Shown here: positions 45,737-55,434 of the stretch, in pieces
Numbering within the stretch: the first letter of the stretch is position 1
Layout of the letters: every line of letters begins with the position of its first letter
Assembly (NCBI RefSeq): GCF_000299355.1
Contig: NC_018664.1
Coordinates: 1,299,115 to 1,363,114 of the forward strand
Length of the DNA: 64,000 nt
Direction of reading: 5' to 3'
Origin: Gottschalkia acidurici 9a
Lineage (GTDB): Bacteria > Bacillota > Clostridia > Tissierellales > Gottschalkiaceae
Program-made: the position numbers and the translations under genes
The notes under the pieces: model-generated
Seen by the model: only the letters and a program-made list of their open reading frames with translations
What the model was told of the DNA's origin: nothing
Databases searched by the model: none

Positions 45737-47413
45737 ATGAAGTTAAGTGGTGCACAAATAGTATTAAAAACTTTAAAAGATCTAGGTGTGGATGTACTCT
45801 TCGGCTATCCAGGCGGAGCAGTTATACCACTTTATGATGCATTGTATGAAGTAAGAGAAGACTTTACGCATGTAAGAACATCACATGAACAAGGTGCAGC
45901 TCATGCAGCAGATGGATATGCAAGAGTTACAGGGAAAGTTGGAGTTTGTATAGCAACTTCAGGACCAGGAGCTACGAATACAGTTACAGGTATAGCAAAT
46001 GCTTATATGGACTCAATACCTATGCTTGTAATCACAGGCCAGGTTGCTACAAATCTTATAGGAAAAGATTCCTTCCAAGAAATAGATATTACAGGTGTTA
46101 CTATCCCTATAACTAAACATAATTATCTTGTAAAAGATATTCAAGAACTAGAAGACACTCTAAAAAAAGCTTATCATGTTGCCCAAAGCGGTAGACCAGG
46201 ACCAGTTCTAGTAGATATACCAAAAGATATTTTCCTAACTAAGGTAGACTATAAAGAAGTAGATACTGATGAATTTGTAGACTTTGTAGAAGGTAAAATT
46301 AAAAATGAAGACTGTTATGATGAAGAACTTATCGAGATTATAGCAGAAAAAATAAATAATTCTAAAAAGCCTGTAATATTCGCAGGTGGTGGAGTAATAA
46401 TATCAGGCAATTGTGATAAGCTTCAAGAACTAGCAAGCAAAAATGATATACCAGTAACAAATAGCTTGATGGGACTTGGTTCTATATCTAGAAAAGATAG
46501 ATTATCACTAGGGCTCTTAGGTATGCATGGATCAAGAGAAGCCAACTTGGCTGTTCACAATAGTGATCTAGTATTAGCAATTGGAGCTAGATTTAGCGAT
46601 AGAGTTATAGGAAAAGCAGATAGTTTTGCTAAGAATGCTAAGATCATACACATAGATATAGATGAAAGTGAAGTGTGCAAAAATATAGGTGTAGATAATT
46701 ACGCAGTTGGAGATATAGGAATAATATTACAAAAACTTATAGAATGTGTAGACAAAAAAGATAGAAAAGAATGGCTTGAGGAGATACTAAATTGGAGATC
46801 TAATTCAAAAAATAGTGAAGAAGAATTTATACCACAAAATATTATTAAAATGGCCAGTGAGAAATTAGGTGAGAATGCAATAGTAGCTACAGATGTAGGT
46901 CAACATCAAATGTGGACGGCTCAGCATTGGGATTTTATAGAACCTAAGACTTTTGTAACTTCTGGTGGATTAGGAACTATGGGATTTGGATTAGGAGCAG
47001 CTATAGGATCACAGATAGGGAAACCTGATAAAAGGACGATCCTTGTAACTGGAGATGGTAGTTTTAGAATGAACTGCAACGAATTGGCTACAGTGAGAAA
47101 ATGGAATCTTCCTATAATAATTCTACTATTTAATAATAGTGCACTAGGTATGGTAAGACAGTGGCAGAGACTTTTCCAAGATGAAAAATACTCTGAGACT
47201 GATATGGGAGATGAAGTTGACTATATAAAATTAGCAGAAGCGTATCATATAGACGGTTATAGAGTGTGTGATATAGAAAGCTTTGAAAATGTATTAGAAA
47301 AAGTATGTAAAACTAACGAACCTGTTTTAATAGAATGTTCTTTAAATAAAAATGCATGTGTATTTCCAATAGTTCCACCAGGAAAACCTATAGATAAATT
47401 AGTTACAGAATAA
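45737..47413 (+). CDS. ilvB: acetolactate synthase large subunit (copy 2)
   Basis: Second acetolactate synthase large subunit, 558 residues. N-terminal TPP domain has FGYPGGAVIPLYDALY and the catalytic Glu of TSHEQGAAHAADGYARV. The C-terminal TPP domain has VTGDGSFRMNCNELATVRKW and FNNSALGMVRQWQRLF. The RQWQ segment is the anabolic-type entry, unlike RELQ of copy 1. No small subunit gene follows, so it may share ilvN from the other locus or act without one. ATG 45737 follows AAGGAAGGTG; the longer frame from 45698 runs through the hairpin and RBS and was rejected. Confidence 0.94.
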   Translation: MKLSGAQIVLKTLKDLGVDVLFGYPGGAVIPLYDALYEVREDFTHVRTSHEQGAAHAADGYARVTGKVGVCIATSGPGATNTVTGIANAYMDSIPMLVITGQVATNLIGKDSFQEIDITGVTIPITKHNYLVKDIQELEDTLKKAYHVAQSGRPGPVLVDIPKDIFLTKVDYKEVDTDEFVDFVEGKIKNEDCYDEELIEIIAEKINNSKKPVIFAGGGVIISGNCDKLQELASKNDIPVTNSLMGLGSISRKDRLSLGLLGMHGSREANLAVHNSDLVLAIGARFSDRVIGKADSFAKNAKIIHIDIDESEVCKNIGVDNYAVGDIGIILQKLIECVDKKDRKEWLEEILNWRSNSKNSEEEFIPQNIIKMASEKLGENAIVATDVGQHQMWTAQHWDFIEPKTFVTSGGLGTMGFGLGAAIGSQIGKPDKRTILVTGDGSFRMNCNELATVRKWNLPIIILLFNNSALGMVRQWQRLFQDEKYSETDMGDEVDYIKLAEAYHIDGYRVCDIESFENVLEKVCKTNEPVLIECSLNKNACVFPIVPPGKPIDKLVTE

Positions 47414-47445
47414 AGGTTGATATGTAAATCAACCTTTATTTTTTT
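47412..47445 (+). terminator. terminator of the ilvCDB operon
   Basis: AAAGGTTGAT/ATCAACCTTT stem (47412-47421 with 47428-47437) with ATTTTTTT tail, overlapping the ilvB stop. Confidence 0.9.
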
Positions 47446-47611
47446 GCTAAAAAGTTAGGATGAAAACTATATAGAATAAAAGTTATTTTAAATTAAATTA
47501 AAGTATGATTTTTGTTGACAAAAATAAGACATATTATAAAATAAAAAAGAAACATGTGAAAGTAGTAGCTATATTATGATTTGGTAAAACTAAGAACTAG
47601 AGGTGATATGT

Positions 47612-47917
47612 TTGGAAATAGGATATTTAGAAAACTTCACAAGTAAAGAAATGATTTTGTTATATTATTTAATAATTATAAATATCATATCTTTCGTAGC
47701 TATGGGAATAGATAAGATGAAAGCTAAAAAGGATATGTATAGAATAAGTGAAAATTTTTTAATAATGCTATCTATAGTGGGAGGAGCTATAGGGGAATTA
47801 CTAGGAATGATTTTATTTAGACATAAAACTAGTAAAAAGAAATTTTATATAGGAGTTCCAATAATTTATATTATAACTAAGACTATAACTGTTATTATGT
47901 TTAACTATTTAAGGTAA
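47612..47917 (+). CDS. DUF1294 family membrane protein
   Basis: This small integral membrane protein of about 101 residues has the DUF1294 pattern: VAMGIDKMKAKKDMYRISE followed by LIMLSIVGGAIGELLGMILFRHKTSKKKFYIGVPIIYII. Three to four membrane helices. Function unknown. The best start is TTG 47612 with AGAGGTG upstream; GTG 47603 overlaps the RBS. Next to a methyltransferase gene 30 bases downstream, probably co-transcribed. Confidence 0.82.
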   Translation: MEIGYLENFTSKEMILLYYLIIINIISFVAMGIDKMKAKKDMYRISENFLIMLSIVGGAIGELLGMILFRHKTSKKKFYIGVPIIYIITKTITVIMFNYLR

Positions 47918-47947
47918 TGAGGATTACTAAAAGATGGAGTGATTATT

Positions 47948-49120
47948 TTGGAAAAACTAGAGCAACTCATGGAAAAAATTATAAAAGAAGAAGAGCTTAT
48001 ATATGCTGTATTAAGTAACCTTAAAAATAAAAATGCTATAGAATTTAATAAAGTTAATATAAAACCCGTGTTAATAAAAAATGAAAAGTATATTCAATTA
48101 GCTTATGAGTATAAAGATAAAGTGCTGCATAAAAATCTTACAAATGATGAATGTATAGAAGAGTTAAAGAATCTGTTTTCAAATTATTTTAAGCAGGCAA
48201 TGATATTTACGATAGAAGCTGATTATCAAATTTTACTAAGTAAAAAAGGTAAAGTAAGTATACTAAAAAAGAAACCAACTAAAAGTTCTATAGATTTAAA
48301 TCATGATAGAAAGAAAGAATATATAATAGAAGAAGGAGTACCATGTGATTTTTTAATAAAGCTTGGAGTAATGAACCAAGACGGTAAAGTTTATAGTAAA
48401 AAATACGATAAATTTAAGCAGATAAATAAATTTTTAGAATTGGTGTCGGATACAGTTTATAAGATTGAAAAAAAAGAAGCTATAAATATAGTTGACTTTG
48501 GATGTGGTAAGTCTTACTTAACATTTGCACTTTATTATTATCTTAGAAAACTATTAAAATTAAATGTAAATATAATAGGATTGGATTTAAAACAAGATGT
48601 GATAAAACTATGCAGTAATTTAGCAAAAGAACTTAATTATGAAGGATTACATTTTATAAATAAAGATATTAGAGACTTTGAGGGGTTAGATAAAGTGGAT
48701 ATGGTAGTTACACTACATGCCTGTAATACAGCCACAGATGAAGCGCTTGTTAAGGCAGTAAGTTGGGATGCGGATATTATACTTTCAGTACCTTGTTGTC
48801 AACATGAATTATTTAACAAGATAGAGAATTCGACTATGAAGCCTATGCTGAAACATGGAATAATAAAAGAGAGACTATCTAGCTTAATAACAGATAGTTT
48901 AAGGGCAAATACTTTAGAGATATTAGGATATAATACTCAGCTTTTAGAATTTATAGATATGGAACATACTCCTAAAAATATAATGATAAGAGCAATAAAA
49001 TCAAAAGATATCAAAAAATCAGATACATCAGAATATAAAGAATTTAAAAAATTCTGGAACATAGAGAATAACTATATGGAGAAGAGGATAAAAGAAATTT
49101 TAAATAAAACGATTATATAA
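47948..49120 (+). CDS. class I SAM-dependent methyltransferase
   Basis: The protein has about 390 residues. The N-terminal half (to about residue 155) is a lysine-rich region with no recognised domain. The C-terminal half is a Rossmann methyltransferase with IVDFGCGKSYLTFALYYYL (SAM motif I), IIGLDLK (acidic loop), MVVTLHACNTATDEAL and SVPCCQHEL. This CCQHE-bearing type resembles the methyltransferase domain 32 group, of which the substrate is not known (RNA is plausible). TTG 47948 with GGAG at 8 nt is preferred over GTG 47939. Confidence 0.8.
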   Translation: MEKLEQLMEKIIKEEELIYAVLSNLKNKNAIEFNKVNIKPVLIKNEKYIQLAYEYKDKVLHKNLTNDECIEELKNLFSNYFKQAMIFTIEADYQILLSKKGKVSILKKKPTKSSIDLNHDRKKEYIIEEGVPCDFLIKLGVMNQDGKVYSKKYDKFKQINKFLELVSDTVYKIEKKEAINIVDFGCGKSYLTFALYYYLRKLLKLNVNIIGLDLKQDVIKLCSNLAKELNYEGLHFINKDIRDFEGLDKVDMVVTLHACNTATDEALVKAVSWDADIILSVPCCQHELFNKIENSTMKPMLKHGIIKERLSSLITDSLRANTLEILGYNTQLLEFIDMEHTPKNIMIRAIKSKDIKKSDTSEYKEFKKFWNIENNYMEKRIKEILNKTII

Positions 49121-49241
49121 GTATTAAAATTTTTCTATAAAATATTAGTAATCTATAAAAAAAATGATATGACAAATTGGATTAAAAGTGGTATTATATT
49201 AATGTCTGTAAGAATAATTACATACAAACTCACTATACCTT

Positions 49242-49279
49242 AAAGAGCCATCGTACATAAATATAAGATAGCTCTTTTT
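49242..49279 (+). terminator. terminator of the methyltransferase gene
   Basis: AAAGAGCCATC/GATAGCTCTTT stem with one mismatch, followed by TTG after five Ts. Confidence 0.75.
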
Positions 49280-49282
49280 GTA

Positions 49283-49762
49283 TTATCTAATTACTTCAAT
49301 AGAATCAATAACAAATTTAGGAATTGTATCTGTGTGATCATCATGTTTTTCTTCAAAGGTTTTTATAGTACCCTTAGCTTTTATTAAGTCAGTATCGGAT
49401 ATACCATCAATAATTTTGGGATCCTTAGCTTCATAAGATAAAGCAGCAATAGATAACTCTCCACTACTCAATGGAAATTCCACTCCAAAAACCTGAGTCT
49501 TGTCATCATACTTTAAAAGATATCCTTCCAACGTAATTTCTTTATCTATATATTTGTCTGTATCGTCATATATATCATATATCTTTAAGGCTCTTTCATC
49601 ACTTACTGCATCTTCTAGATTTTCACCAATCATATCCTCAGATTTAGTATCACCAATAAATCCTAGAGAAAAAACACCTATTAAAGATGAAGCAACTAAA
49701 ACGAATATAATAGGAAATACTATTAAGGCTTTTTTCATATTAAGTTTATTTTTTAAACTCAT
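49283..49762 (-). CDS. membrane-anchored OB-fold (tRNA_anti-like) protein
   Basis: The 159-residue protein has a basic start, one hydrophobic helix (ALIVFPIIFVLVASSLIGVFSLGF) and an exported domain of about 110 residues. In that domain KYIDKEITLEGYLLKYDDKTQVFGVEFP and IKAKGTIKTFEEKHDDHT look like the strands of an OB-fold of the tRNA_anti-like type found in exported clostridial and Bacteroidetes proteins. Function unknown. It could start at ATG 49738 (MKKALIVF) instead. RBS AGGAGCG lies upstream of the longer form. Confidence 0.65.
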   Translation of the reverse strand: MSLKNKLNMKKALIVFPIIFVLVASSLIGVFSLGFIGDTKSEDMIGENLEDAVSDERALKIYDIYDDTDKYIDKEITLEGYLLKYDDKTQVFGVEFPLSSGELSIAALSYEAKDPKIIDGISDTDLIKAKGTIKTFEEKHDDHTDTIPKFVIDSIEVIR

Positions 49763-49992
49763 TTTATCACGCTCCTAAGTAAATTTCTTTATTATAATAT
49801 AGTAACCTAATAGATAATAATATTCAACTAATAAAAAATTATAGTGAAAGGTCTAGGTAATAGTGGTATCATAATAAATTTTTAAACATCAATGTATATA
49901 TAATCAATATTAACGATTGAAGTAAAGTAATTTAAATAATATACTATAATAATATAATTACATAAAATATCATTCATAAAGAGAGGTACAAG

Positions 49993-50445
49993 ATGGATAA
50001 GATAATAATATATACAGATGGAGCATGTTCTGGAAATCAGAATAATGAAAATATAGGTGGATTTGGTGCAGTACTTTTGTATAAAGATCATAAAAAAGAG
50101 GTATATGGTGGAGAAATAAATACAACTAATAATAGAATGGAAATAAAGGCATGTATAGAGGCTTTAAAAACTCTCAAAAGAAAAGATATACCAGTTGAAG
50201 TTTATACAGATTCAGCATATGTATGTAACTGTATAAATCAGAAGTGGTATATTAAGTGGAGAAGTAATGGATGGATAAACTCTAAGAAAGAACCTGTAGA
50301 AAATAAAGAATTATGGATGGAATTATTAGATTTAATAGAAAGTTTAGAAAACTTGAAATTTATAAAGGTCAAGGGACATTCAGGAGTAGAATTAAATGAA
50401 CTGGCAGATTCTCTTGCTAATAAAGGAATGGATCAGTTTAGATAA
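49993..50445 (+). CDS. rnhA: ribonuclease HI
   Basis: Degrades the RNA strand of RNA-DNA hybrids. The 150-residue protein has the full acidic set: IYTDGACSGN (Asp), NNRMEIKACIEAL (Glu), EVYTDSAYVCN (Asp) and VKGHSGVELNELADSLA (His and Asp). It also has the basic loop NQKWYIKWRSNGWINSKKEPVENKELW. RBS AGAGG with ATG. Stands alone ahead of the DUF5685 cluster. Confidence 0.95.
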   Translation: MDKIIIYTDGACSGNQNNENIGGFGAVLLYKDHKKEVYGGEINTTNNRMEIKACIEALKTLKRKDIPVEVYTDSAYVCNCINQKWYIKWRSNGWINSKKEPVENKELWMELLDLIESLENLKFIKVKGHSGVELNELADSLANKGMDQFR

Positions 50446-50475
50446 TTTAAAACTTAAATAGAGAAGAGTGAAAAT

Positions 50476-51363
50476 TTGTTTGGATACGTAATGCCGTATA
50501 AATCAGAAATGAAAATAAAAGATTATAATATGTTCAGAGGATACTATTGTGGGCTATGTAAAACTTTAGGAAAGAACTACAATCAGCTTGTAAGAATGGG
50601 ATTAAACTATGATTTATCATTTTTAGCTATAATATTGTCATCATTAGAAGAAGATAGAGATACAGTTAAATTTGAAAGTTGTATCTCTACACCATTAAAG
50701 AAAAAAATGATAGTAGATACTAATAGATCTTTAGAATACACTTCAAATATTAGTATTATATTAATCTACTTCAAGTTGTTAGATGATTGGAAAGATGAAA
50801 AGTCTATCAAATCATTATTAGCCAACGTTCCATTTAGTATATCAATAAGAAAAGCTAAAAAATATTGTAACTCAAAATATATTGATATAAGCAACAAAAT
50901 AAACGAACTATCAAGGTTAGAAAATGATAATTGTGAAATAGTCGATGAAGTGGCTGATAAATTTGGAAGGCTTATGGAAAGCATAGCAATACCAGACTTC
51001 ATAGAAGATGAGAGCACAAGAAGAATACTTAAATCTTTAGGATATAATTTAGGAAGATGGATATATATATTAGATGCTTTTGATGATATAGAAAGTGACG
51101 TTAAAAGTGGAAGCTATAATCCTATATTATTACAGTATCAATATAAAGAAGGAGAAAACATCGATCTGTTTTTAGAAAGAATAAAAGATTCGATGGAATT
51201 TTCTTTGATATTTACATTAGAGAATATATCAAAAAGTTTCGAACTTTTAAATATAAAACATAATAGAGTTATACTAGAAAATATTATATATATGGGAATG
51301 AGAAGTAAGATGGATAATATATTCAATAAAAAAGGAGGAAAAGAATTTGAGAAATCCATATGA
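50476..51363 (+). CDS. DUF5685 family protein
   Basis: The 295-residue protein has the family opening [51 protein letters not shown], including a CGLC pair. The middle and end are alpha-helical ([34 protein letters not shown]). No enzyme motif is known to me. Start is TTG behind AGAAGAG. It overlaps the J-domain gene by 17 bases and forms a conserved clostridial pair with it, hinting at a joint role in protein folding or assembly. Confidence 0.8.
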   Translation: MFGYVMPYKSEMKIKDYNMFRGYYCGLCKTLGKNYNQLVRMGLNYDLSFLAIILSSLEEDRDTVKFESCISTPLKKKMIVDTNRSLEYTSNISIILIYFKLLDDWKDEKSIKSLLANVPFSISIRKAKKYCNSKYIDISNKINELSRLENDNCEIVDEVADKFGRLMESIAIPDFIEDESTRRILKSLGYNLGRWIYILDAFDDIESDVKSGSYNPILLQYQYKEGENIDLFLERIKDSMEFSLIFTLENISKSFELLNIKHNRVILENIIYMGMRSKMDNIFNKKGGKEFEKSI

Positions 51364-51955
51364 AATATTAGAAGTAAGAGAAGGTGCTAGTGAAGAAGAA
51401 ATAAAAGTAGCCTATAAAAAACTTGTGAAGAAGTATCATCCAGATCAATATGCAAATAATCCATTATCAGACTTAGCTCAAGAAAAAATAAAAGAGATAA
51501 ATGAGGCATATGATTATTTAATAAAGAATAAAGGAAGCAGAAATAACAATAGAAGCTATAGCAATGATAGAACTGAAAATAGCTATAGTAGTAATGAATA
51601 TGCAGAAATAAGAAGGTTAATAGAAACGGGAAATATATCTGTTGCAGAACAAATGCTTGATAGAATTATGAATAGAGATGCGGAATGGAACTATTTAAAA
51701 GGAATTATATCTCTAAGAAAGGGATGGTATGACCAGGCATATAGATATATACATGTAGCAGTAAACTTAGATCCTAATAATATGGAGTATAGAAATGCTT
51801 TAAATAATTTAAACTTTAGAAATACTTCTTATAGAGAGTATGGAAATCAGAGAGGATATAGAAATGATGACTCATTTTGTGGTATTTGTGGATCACTTTT
51901 AGTCGCTGATTGTTGCTGTGAATGTTTGGGTGGAGATTTAATAAGCTGTTGCTAG
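51347..51955 (+). CDS. J-domain protein with cysteine-rich tail
   Basis: The 202-residue protein has an N-terminal DnaJ domain ([33 protein letters not shown], residues 3-36, HPD present at 30-32). A short Asn/Ser-rich linker and a TPR-like helical segment ([20 protein letters not shown]...[22 protein letters not shown]) follow. The tail is [19 protein letters not shown]...CC, with nine cysteines in 26 residues, likely a metal site or lipid attachment region. It is not classical DnaJ (no G/F or zinc repeats). Start is TTG 51347 with AAAGGAGG, inside the DUF5685 gene. Confidence 0.85.
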   Translation: MRNPYEILEVREGASEEEIKVAYKKLVKKYHPDQYANNPLSDLAQEKIKEINEAYDYLIKNKGSRNNNRSYSNDRTENSYSSNEYAEIRRLIETGNISVAEQMLDRIMNRDAEWNYLKGIISLRKGWYDQAYRYIHVAVNLDPNNMEYRNALNNLNFRNTSYREYGNQRGYRNDDSFCGICGSLLVADCCCECLGGDLISCC

Positions 51956-51974
51956 TCAAGAAAGGAGAGTTTAT

Positions 51975-52490
51975 ATGAGCAAGAGTAAGAAAATATCTAT
52001 TGGAGCAATGATAACTATCATTTCAATAGTATTATTGTACCTGACATCTATACTTACTACTACTAAGATATTTTTAATAACTTTATCGTCATTTTTAATA
52101 TCTGTAGTAGTAATTGAAGCCGGAACTTCAACTGCTCTACTATCATATGCTTCTACAGCTATACTTAGTTTTATATTAATACCCAATAAACTTATGGTTA
52201 TACCTTATGTAATATTGTTTGGACAATATCCTATAACTAAATATTACGTAGAAAGATTAAATAATTTTGTTTTAGAATGGATTATAAAATTACTATGCTT
52301 CAATGTTGCTGTATATATAAACTATATAATTTTTACAATGTTTATAAGTAAAGATATAAATATACCTCTATCCATATGCGCCATAATACTAGCATTACAA
52401 GTAATATTTATATTATACGATTATATGTTTAGTAGATTTATAAGTTATTATAGAAATAGAATAAGAAAACACTTACACACAAAATCATAA
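51975..52490 (+). CDS. multi-pass membrane protein of unknown function
   Basis: The 171-residue protein has about five hydrophobic helices (ISIGAMITIISIVLLYLTSIL; FLITLSSFLISVVVIEAG; SYASTAILSFILIP; IIKLLCFNVAVYINYIIFTMFI; LSICAIILALQVIFILYDYMF) and a basic C-terminal tail. RBS AAAGGAG 8 nt before ATG. It follows the J-domain gene by 19 bases and precedes the metallo-hydrolase gene by 20, so all may be in one transcript. No family recognised. Confidence 0.65.
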   Translation: MSKSKKISIGAMITIISIVLLYLTSILTTTKIFLITLSSFLISVVVIEAGTSTALLSYASTAILSFILIPNKLMVIPYVILFGQYPITKYYVERLNNFVLEWIIKLLCFNVAVYINYIIFTMFISKDINIPLSICAIILALQVIFILYDYMFSRFISYYRNRIRKHLHTKS

Positions 52491-52510
52491 TTTAGAAAGA
52501 AGAGAACTAA

Positions 52511-53590
52511 ATGAATAGAATAATCAAAAGACAAAATATACTAATAGTTATAATAATTATATCAAGCATGATTTTTACAGCTTGCAATACTCAAGATACT
52601 ACAGTGACAAATTCTAAAGAAAAATTATACATACATTTCTTAGATGTAGGACAAGCGGATAGTGCACTTATACAGCTACCTAACGGTGAAGTTGCATTAA
52701 TTGACGGAGGAAATAGAGACGATAAAGATTTAGTAGTAGATTATATAAAAGGATTGAATATAAATAAAATAGATTATCTGATAGCTACTCATCCTCATGA
52801 AGATCACATAGGAGGATTACCAGAGGTTATAAAGAACTTTGATATAGGTAAAATATATATGCCAAAGAAATCTGCGAATACTAGAATTTTTGAATCATTA
52901 TTAAATGAGATTGAAAAGAAAGGCTTAAAAATAACAGAAGCTAAAGCTGGACTAGACATATTAAAAGGCTCAGATTTAGAGCTCTCTATACTTGCTCCTA
53001 ACTCGGAAGACTATCAAAATATTAACGAATATTCGATAGTAAACAAGTTAAAGTACAAGGATATATCTATTATATTTACAGGAGATGCTGAAAAAATATC
53101 AGAAGATGAAATGATCAAAAAGGGGTATGATTTATCATCAGATGTTTTAAAAGTAGGTCATCATGGAAGCAGTACTTCTTCTACAATCGAATTCTTAGAA
53201 CAGGTTAATCCTAAGTATGCAGTAATTTCTTCAGAAGCAGGAAATGATTATGGTCATCCACACAAAGAAGTAATAAACAGACTTAATCAAAAAAATATAA
53301 ATATTCTTAGAACCGATGAGATGGGAACTATAAAGCTAGAATCAGATGGACAAAAAATAGTTTTTTCAAATGAAAAAGGCAGTACTTTAGAAAAGAATAA
53401 TTCAGAAAACAAAAGTGATGTAAGTAAAAATATGCAGAAAAATAAAACTTACATAGGAAATAAAAATACAAAAGTATATCATGCAAATGATTGTAATAGG
53501 CTTCCAAGCTTAGAGAACAGAGTGAATTTTAAATCTATAAAAGAAGCAGAAGGTGCAGGGTATAGAAAAGATAATAGTTGTGTGAAGTAA
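52511..53590 (+). CDS. secreted ComEC/Rec2-like MBL-fold lipoprotein
   Basis: The 359-residue protein has a signal peptide and lipobox (SMIFTACNTQ). A metallo-beta-lactamase fold follows: YIHFLDVGQADSALIQLPNGEVALIDGG, metal motif ATHPHEDHIGG, IFTGDAE, VGHHGSSTS and SEAGNDYGHPHKEV. This is the isolated ComEC C-terminal type domain secreted by many Firmicutes, probably a nuclease or phosphodiesterase. The last 45 residues (YIGNKNTKVYHANDCNRLPSLENRVNFKSI...SCVK) resemble an Ada-type metal-binding finger, with Cys and His ligands. RBS AGAAGAG. Paired with a DUF3006 gene, a common arrangement. Confidence 0.87.
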   Translation: MNRIIKRQNILIVIIIISSMIFTACNTQDTTVTNSKEKLYIHFLDVGQADSALIQLPNGEVALIDGGNRDDKDLVVDYIKGLNINKIDYLIATHPHEDHIGGLPEVIKNFDIGKIYMPKKSANTRIFESLLNEIEKKGLKITEAKAGLDILKGSDLELSILAPNSEDYQNINEYSIVNKLKYKDISIIFTGDAEKISEDEMIKKGYDLSSDVLKVGHHGSSTSSTIEFLEQVNPKYAVISSEAGNDYGHPHKEVINRLNQKNINILRTDEMGTIKLESDGQKIVFSNEKGSTLEKNNSENKSDVSKNMQKNKTYIGNKNTKVYHANDCNRLPSLENRVNFKSIKEAEGAGYRKDNSCVK

Positions 53591-53602
53591 GGAGGGCGTA
53601 GT

Positions 53603-53812
53603 TTGAGGGGAATAGTAGATAGATTTGAAGGTGAATTTATAGTGGTAGAGCTTGAAAATGAAGAAATGATAAATATAGAAAAATCAAGAGCACCATTAGC
53701 TAAAGAAGGAGATATACTAATAATAGAAAGAGAAAGTATAACTATGGATGAGAAAGAAACAGCAAGAAGAAGAGAGAAAATAGAGGAAAAGTTCAACGGT
53801 TTGTTTGAATAA
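53603..53812 (+). CDS. DUF3006 family protein
   Basis: The 69-residue protein begins RGIVDRFEGEFIVVELENEEMINIEKSRAPLAKEGDIL, the DUF3006 signature, followed by a charged helix. These small beta-barrel proteins almost always accompany a ComEC-like metallo-hydrolase, as here (13 bases apart). Start is TTG 53603 with AAGGAGG. Function unknown. Confidence 0.85.
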   Translation: MRGIVDRFEGEFIVVELENEEMINIEKSRAPLAKEGDILIIERESITMDEKETARRREKIEEKFNGLFE

Positions 53813-53897
53813 AATTAATCTTGAAAGTTTATAAGATAAAGTGTAAAATTATAAGTATTGTAATTAACGTATAAAAGAAAGAGAGGAAATGACAATA

Positions 53898-54716
53898 ATG
53901 ATTAGTAAGAGAATTAAAAAGGTTTTAGCACTTGCATTAACAGGGGCTATGGTTTTAAGCTTTTCAGGATGTTCAAGTGAAGGTGGAAAAGATAAAGCGG
54001 AGGTAAACTCTTTAGAGGCTATAAAAGAAAGAGGTAAGCTAATAATGGGAACTAGTCCAGACTATCCACCTTTTGAATTTAAAGATAAAAATCAAGATGT
54101 GGTGGGATCGGATGTAGAGATAGCAAAAGAAATAGCAGAAGATTTAGGAGTAGAGCTTGAGATTAACGAAGCTCAGTTTGACTCACTTATACCAGTACTT
54201 CAGTCAGGAAAAACAGATATCATAATGGCAGGTATGAATGAAACACCAGATAGAAAAAAAGAAGTTGACTTTTCAGATATTTACTATACTGGTGAAGCCG
54301 TTTTAGTTATAAATAAAAAAGATGTAGACAAATTTAAGTCACTAGATAATCTAAAAGGGAAAACCGTAGGAGCGCAACTTGGATCTATACCAGAAAGCAT
54401 AGCTAGAAAAGAGCTAAAAGAATCAGAGGTAATATCTATAGGAACAGTATCAGATTTGGTACTACAACTTAAAGGAAACAAAATGAATGCTGTAATAATG
54501 GATGATATAGTTGCGGAGTCTTATGTTAAAAATAATAGTGATTTAACTATAATCAATGGAATAGTACTTAAAGGAGAAGAAGCTGGATTTGCTGTAGCTA
54601 CTCAAAAAGGACAAAAAGATCTAATGAGAGAAATAAATAAAACTTTAAAAAGACTTAAAGATGAAGGAAAACTAGAAAAGTTCTTAGAAGAGGCAATGGA
54701 ACTTAATAATAAATAA
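53898..54716 (+). CDS. polar amino-acid ABC transporter, substrate-binding lipoprotein
   Basis: The receptor of the transporter, anchored by a lipid. Signal and lipobox MVLSFSGCSS, then the bacterial extracellular solute-binding family 3 fold: IKERGKLIMGTSPDYPPFEFKD, VGSDVEIAKEIAEDLGVELEI, FDSLIPVLQSGKTDIIMAGMNETPDRKKEVDFSD and LKGKTVGAQLGSIPES. The ligand class is polar amino acids; which one cannot be read. I chose ATG 53898 because ATG 53889 lies only 2 bases from the GAGAGG. A perfect hairpin overlaps the stop codon. Confidence 0.9.
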   Translation: MISKRIKKVLALALTGAMVLSFSGCSSEGGKDKAEVNSLEAIKERGKLIMGTSPDYPPFEFKDKNQDVVGSDVEIAKEIAEDLGVELEINEAQFDSLIPVLQSGKTDIIMAGMNETPDRKKEVDFSDIYYTGEAVLVINKKDVDKFKSLDNLKGKTVGAQLGSIPESIARKELKESEVISIGTVSDLVLQLKGNKMNAVIMDDIVAESYVKNNSDLTIINGIVLKGEEAGFAVATQKGQKDLMREINKTLKRLKDEGKLEKFLEEAMELNNK

Positions 54717-54753
54717 TAAATAAAGATAGTATCAACTATCTTTATTTATTATT
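54712..54753 (+). terminator. 19-bp hairpin between binding protein and permease
   Basis: AATAATAAATAAAGATAGT and its exact complement with an ATCA loop. The left arm contains the stop codon of the binding-protein gene. It probably lowers read-through or protects the 3' end, giving more receptor than permease. Confidence 0.7.
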
Positions 54754-54783
54754 TATACACTTTTAAATAAAGGAGGTAAGAAA

Positions 54784-55434
54784 TTGGATTTTTCATTTTT
54801 ACCAGAATATTATCCATTTTTTATAACAGGAGTTAAAAATACATTATTATTATCAATTATAGCTGGAGTATTTGGAGTAATTTTAGGAGCTATATTAGCT
54901 CTTATGAAGATATCAAAAAATAAGCCTTTGAGTGCTTTTTCTACAGCTTATATATCTTTTGTAAGAGGAACACCACTTTTAGTTCAACTATTTATTATCT
55001 ATGTAGGACTTCCTTTTAATCTTGCAAAGATAACAGCTGGGGCAATAGCACTATCATTAAATAGTGCTGCATATGTAGCTGAAATAATAAGATCGGGTAT
55101 AGAAGGTATTGATGGCGGACAGATGGAAGCAGCAAGATCTTTAGGTATGAATCACGCTATGGGAATGAGATATATAGTCATACCTCAGGCATTTAAAAAT
55201 GTGTTGCCTGTCTTAGGAAATGAATTTATATCTCTTATAAAAGAATCTTCGCTAGTGTCTGTAATAGGTGTAGCTGAACTTATGAAGAATGTTAATGATG
55301 TAAGAGCAATAACTTATAAAACCATAGAACCATTAGCTATAGCAGCTATACTATACTTTATTATGACCTTTACTATTTCTAAGATAGTTCTTAAATTAGA
55401 GAGGAGGCTAAAAGTAAGTGATAGAAGTAAATAA
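54784..55434 (+). CDS. amino-acid ABC transporter permease
   Basis: The 216-residue His/Glu/Gln/Arg/opine-type permease has four to five helices with the conserved start ([31 protein letters not shown]), [20 protein letters not shown], and EAA loop [37 protein letters not shown]. Start is TTG with AAAGGAGG. It overlaps the ATPase gene by 17 bases. One permease gene implies a homodimer. Confidence 0.93.
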   Translation: MDFSFLPEYYPFFITGVKNTLLLSIIAGVFGVILGAILALMKISKNKPLSAFSTAYISFVRGTPLLVQLFIIYVGLPFNLAKITAGAIALSLNSAAYVAEIIRSGIEGIDGGQMEAARSLGMNHAMGMRYIVIPQAFKNVLPVLGNEFISLIKESSLVSVIGVAELMKNVNDVRAITYKTIEPLAIAAILYFIMTFTISKIVLKLERRLKVSDRSK

